IMG/VR virus record: IMGVR_UViG_3300044813_000014
Coordinates: 1-21,032 of that record
Strand: one strand, 5' to 3'
Origin: a virus
Length of the DNA stretch: 21,032 nt
Part shown: in pieces, positions 20,922-21,032 of the stretch
How the letters are laid out: each line of letters begins with the position of its first letter
Numbering within the stretch: position 1 is the stretch's first letter
Program-made: the position numbers and the translations under genes
The notes under the pieces: model-generated
What the model was told of the DNA's origin: nothing
The model's database searches: none
The model's input: the letters and a program-made list of their open reading frames with translations, nothing else

Positions 20922-21032
20922 CTCTCTATGGGCTTGCCCTGATATAGATATTTGCCTCTCAAACACTCCCAGCAAACATAAAGATCGACCTTTAGCGCGA
21001 TGCTTTCTGCTGTGACAACCCATGTGGCGGCA
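20906..21032 (-). CDS. C-terminal end of a Cys-containing protein (5' end outside window)
   Basis: The last 41 codons of a minus-strand frame end with TAA at 20908-20906, overlapping the HTH gene start by 16 bp. The sequence includes VDLYVCWECLRGKYLYQG and a further Cys near the end (ERCEVK), consistent with another zinc-binding small protein. The coding-like composition and overlap support it, but only a fragment is visible and a competing frame exists. Confidence 0.45.
   Translation of the reverse strand, partial: AATWVVTAESIALKVDLYVCWECLRGKYLYQGKPIERCEVK

Noticed and set aside
20922-21023. N-terminal extension of the HTH protein to 120 residues
   Set aside because: The extra 34 residues look non-coding, and a competing frame ending at 20906 reads more like protein and overlaps the ATG at 20921.

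Overview
The window is a GC-rich segment of a tailed-phage genome or prophage carrying the morphogenesis and lysis half of a siphovirus. Nearly all genes are on the minus strand, tightly packed with ATGA/GTGA/TGATG start-stop overlaps, so they are transcribed right to left. The head is P22-like (DUF4055-type portal, scaffold, P22-type coat protein, no visible prohead protease) and the tail is of the long non-contractile type (tube protein, two-frame tail chaperone, long tape measure that runs off the left edge). The host cannot be named from the sequence. High GC, possible leaderless genes and heptamer tandem repeats are compatible with Acidobacteriota-like bacteria, but that is only a guess. 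No integrase is present.

Layout along transcription (right to left). 21032-20332: partial Cys-containing gene, a small HTH protein and an unknown. 20331-20123: non-coding stretch with tandem heptamers, a 14-bp palindrome and a promoter/operator candidate. 20122-18678: zinc-ribbon protein, VRR-NUC nuclease, unknown basic protein. 18515-16678: holin-like, two small membrane proteins, a spanin-like protein and an HExxH phage metallopeptidase. 16662-15548: zinc-ribbon, SWIM and nucleotidyltransferase-like accessory proteins. 15555-12147: small and large terminase, portal. 12150-11396: a C39/papain-like cysteine peptidase and a small unknown. 11380-11297: a tRNA-like element with an abnormally long anticodon arm. 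11278-10310: minor head protein. 10338-8882: an inverted (plus-strand) cassette of four Cys-rich genes, partly lower in GC. 8700-1: scaffold, coat, head-tail connectors, tail terminator, tail tube, tail chaperones, tape measure.

The strongest unexplained signal is a 23-bp sequence present three times with no mismatch, on the minus strand upstream of three transcription units (VRR-NUC, lysis/packaging, scaffold/capsid/tail). In every copy a TAnnnn hexamer (TATAAA, TAGTCT, TAGATT) starts exactly 15 nt beyond the end of the repeat. This looks like a phage-specific promoter class: an upstream recognition element plus a -10 box. One copy sits directly behind the inverted cassette, where it would restart transcription for the capsid/tail operon.

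Other notable points are a textbook A AAA AAG -1 frameshift site in the tail chaperone gene with dnaX-like stimulators; perfect GC-rich hairpins just after the coat and tail-tube genes; and a recurrent theme of small CxxC proteins in the accessory regions.
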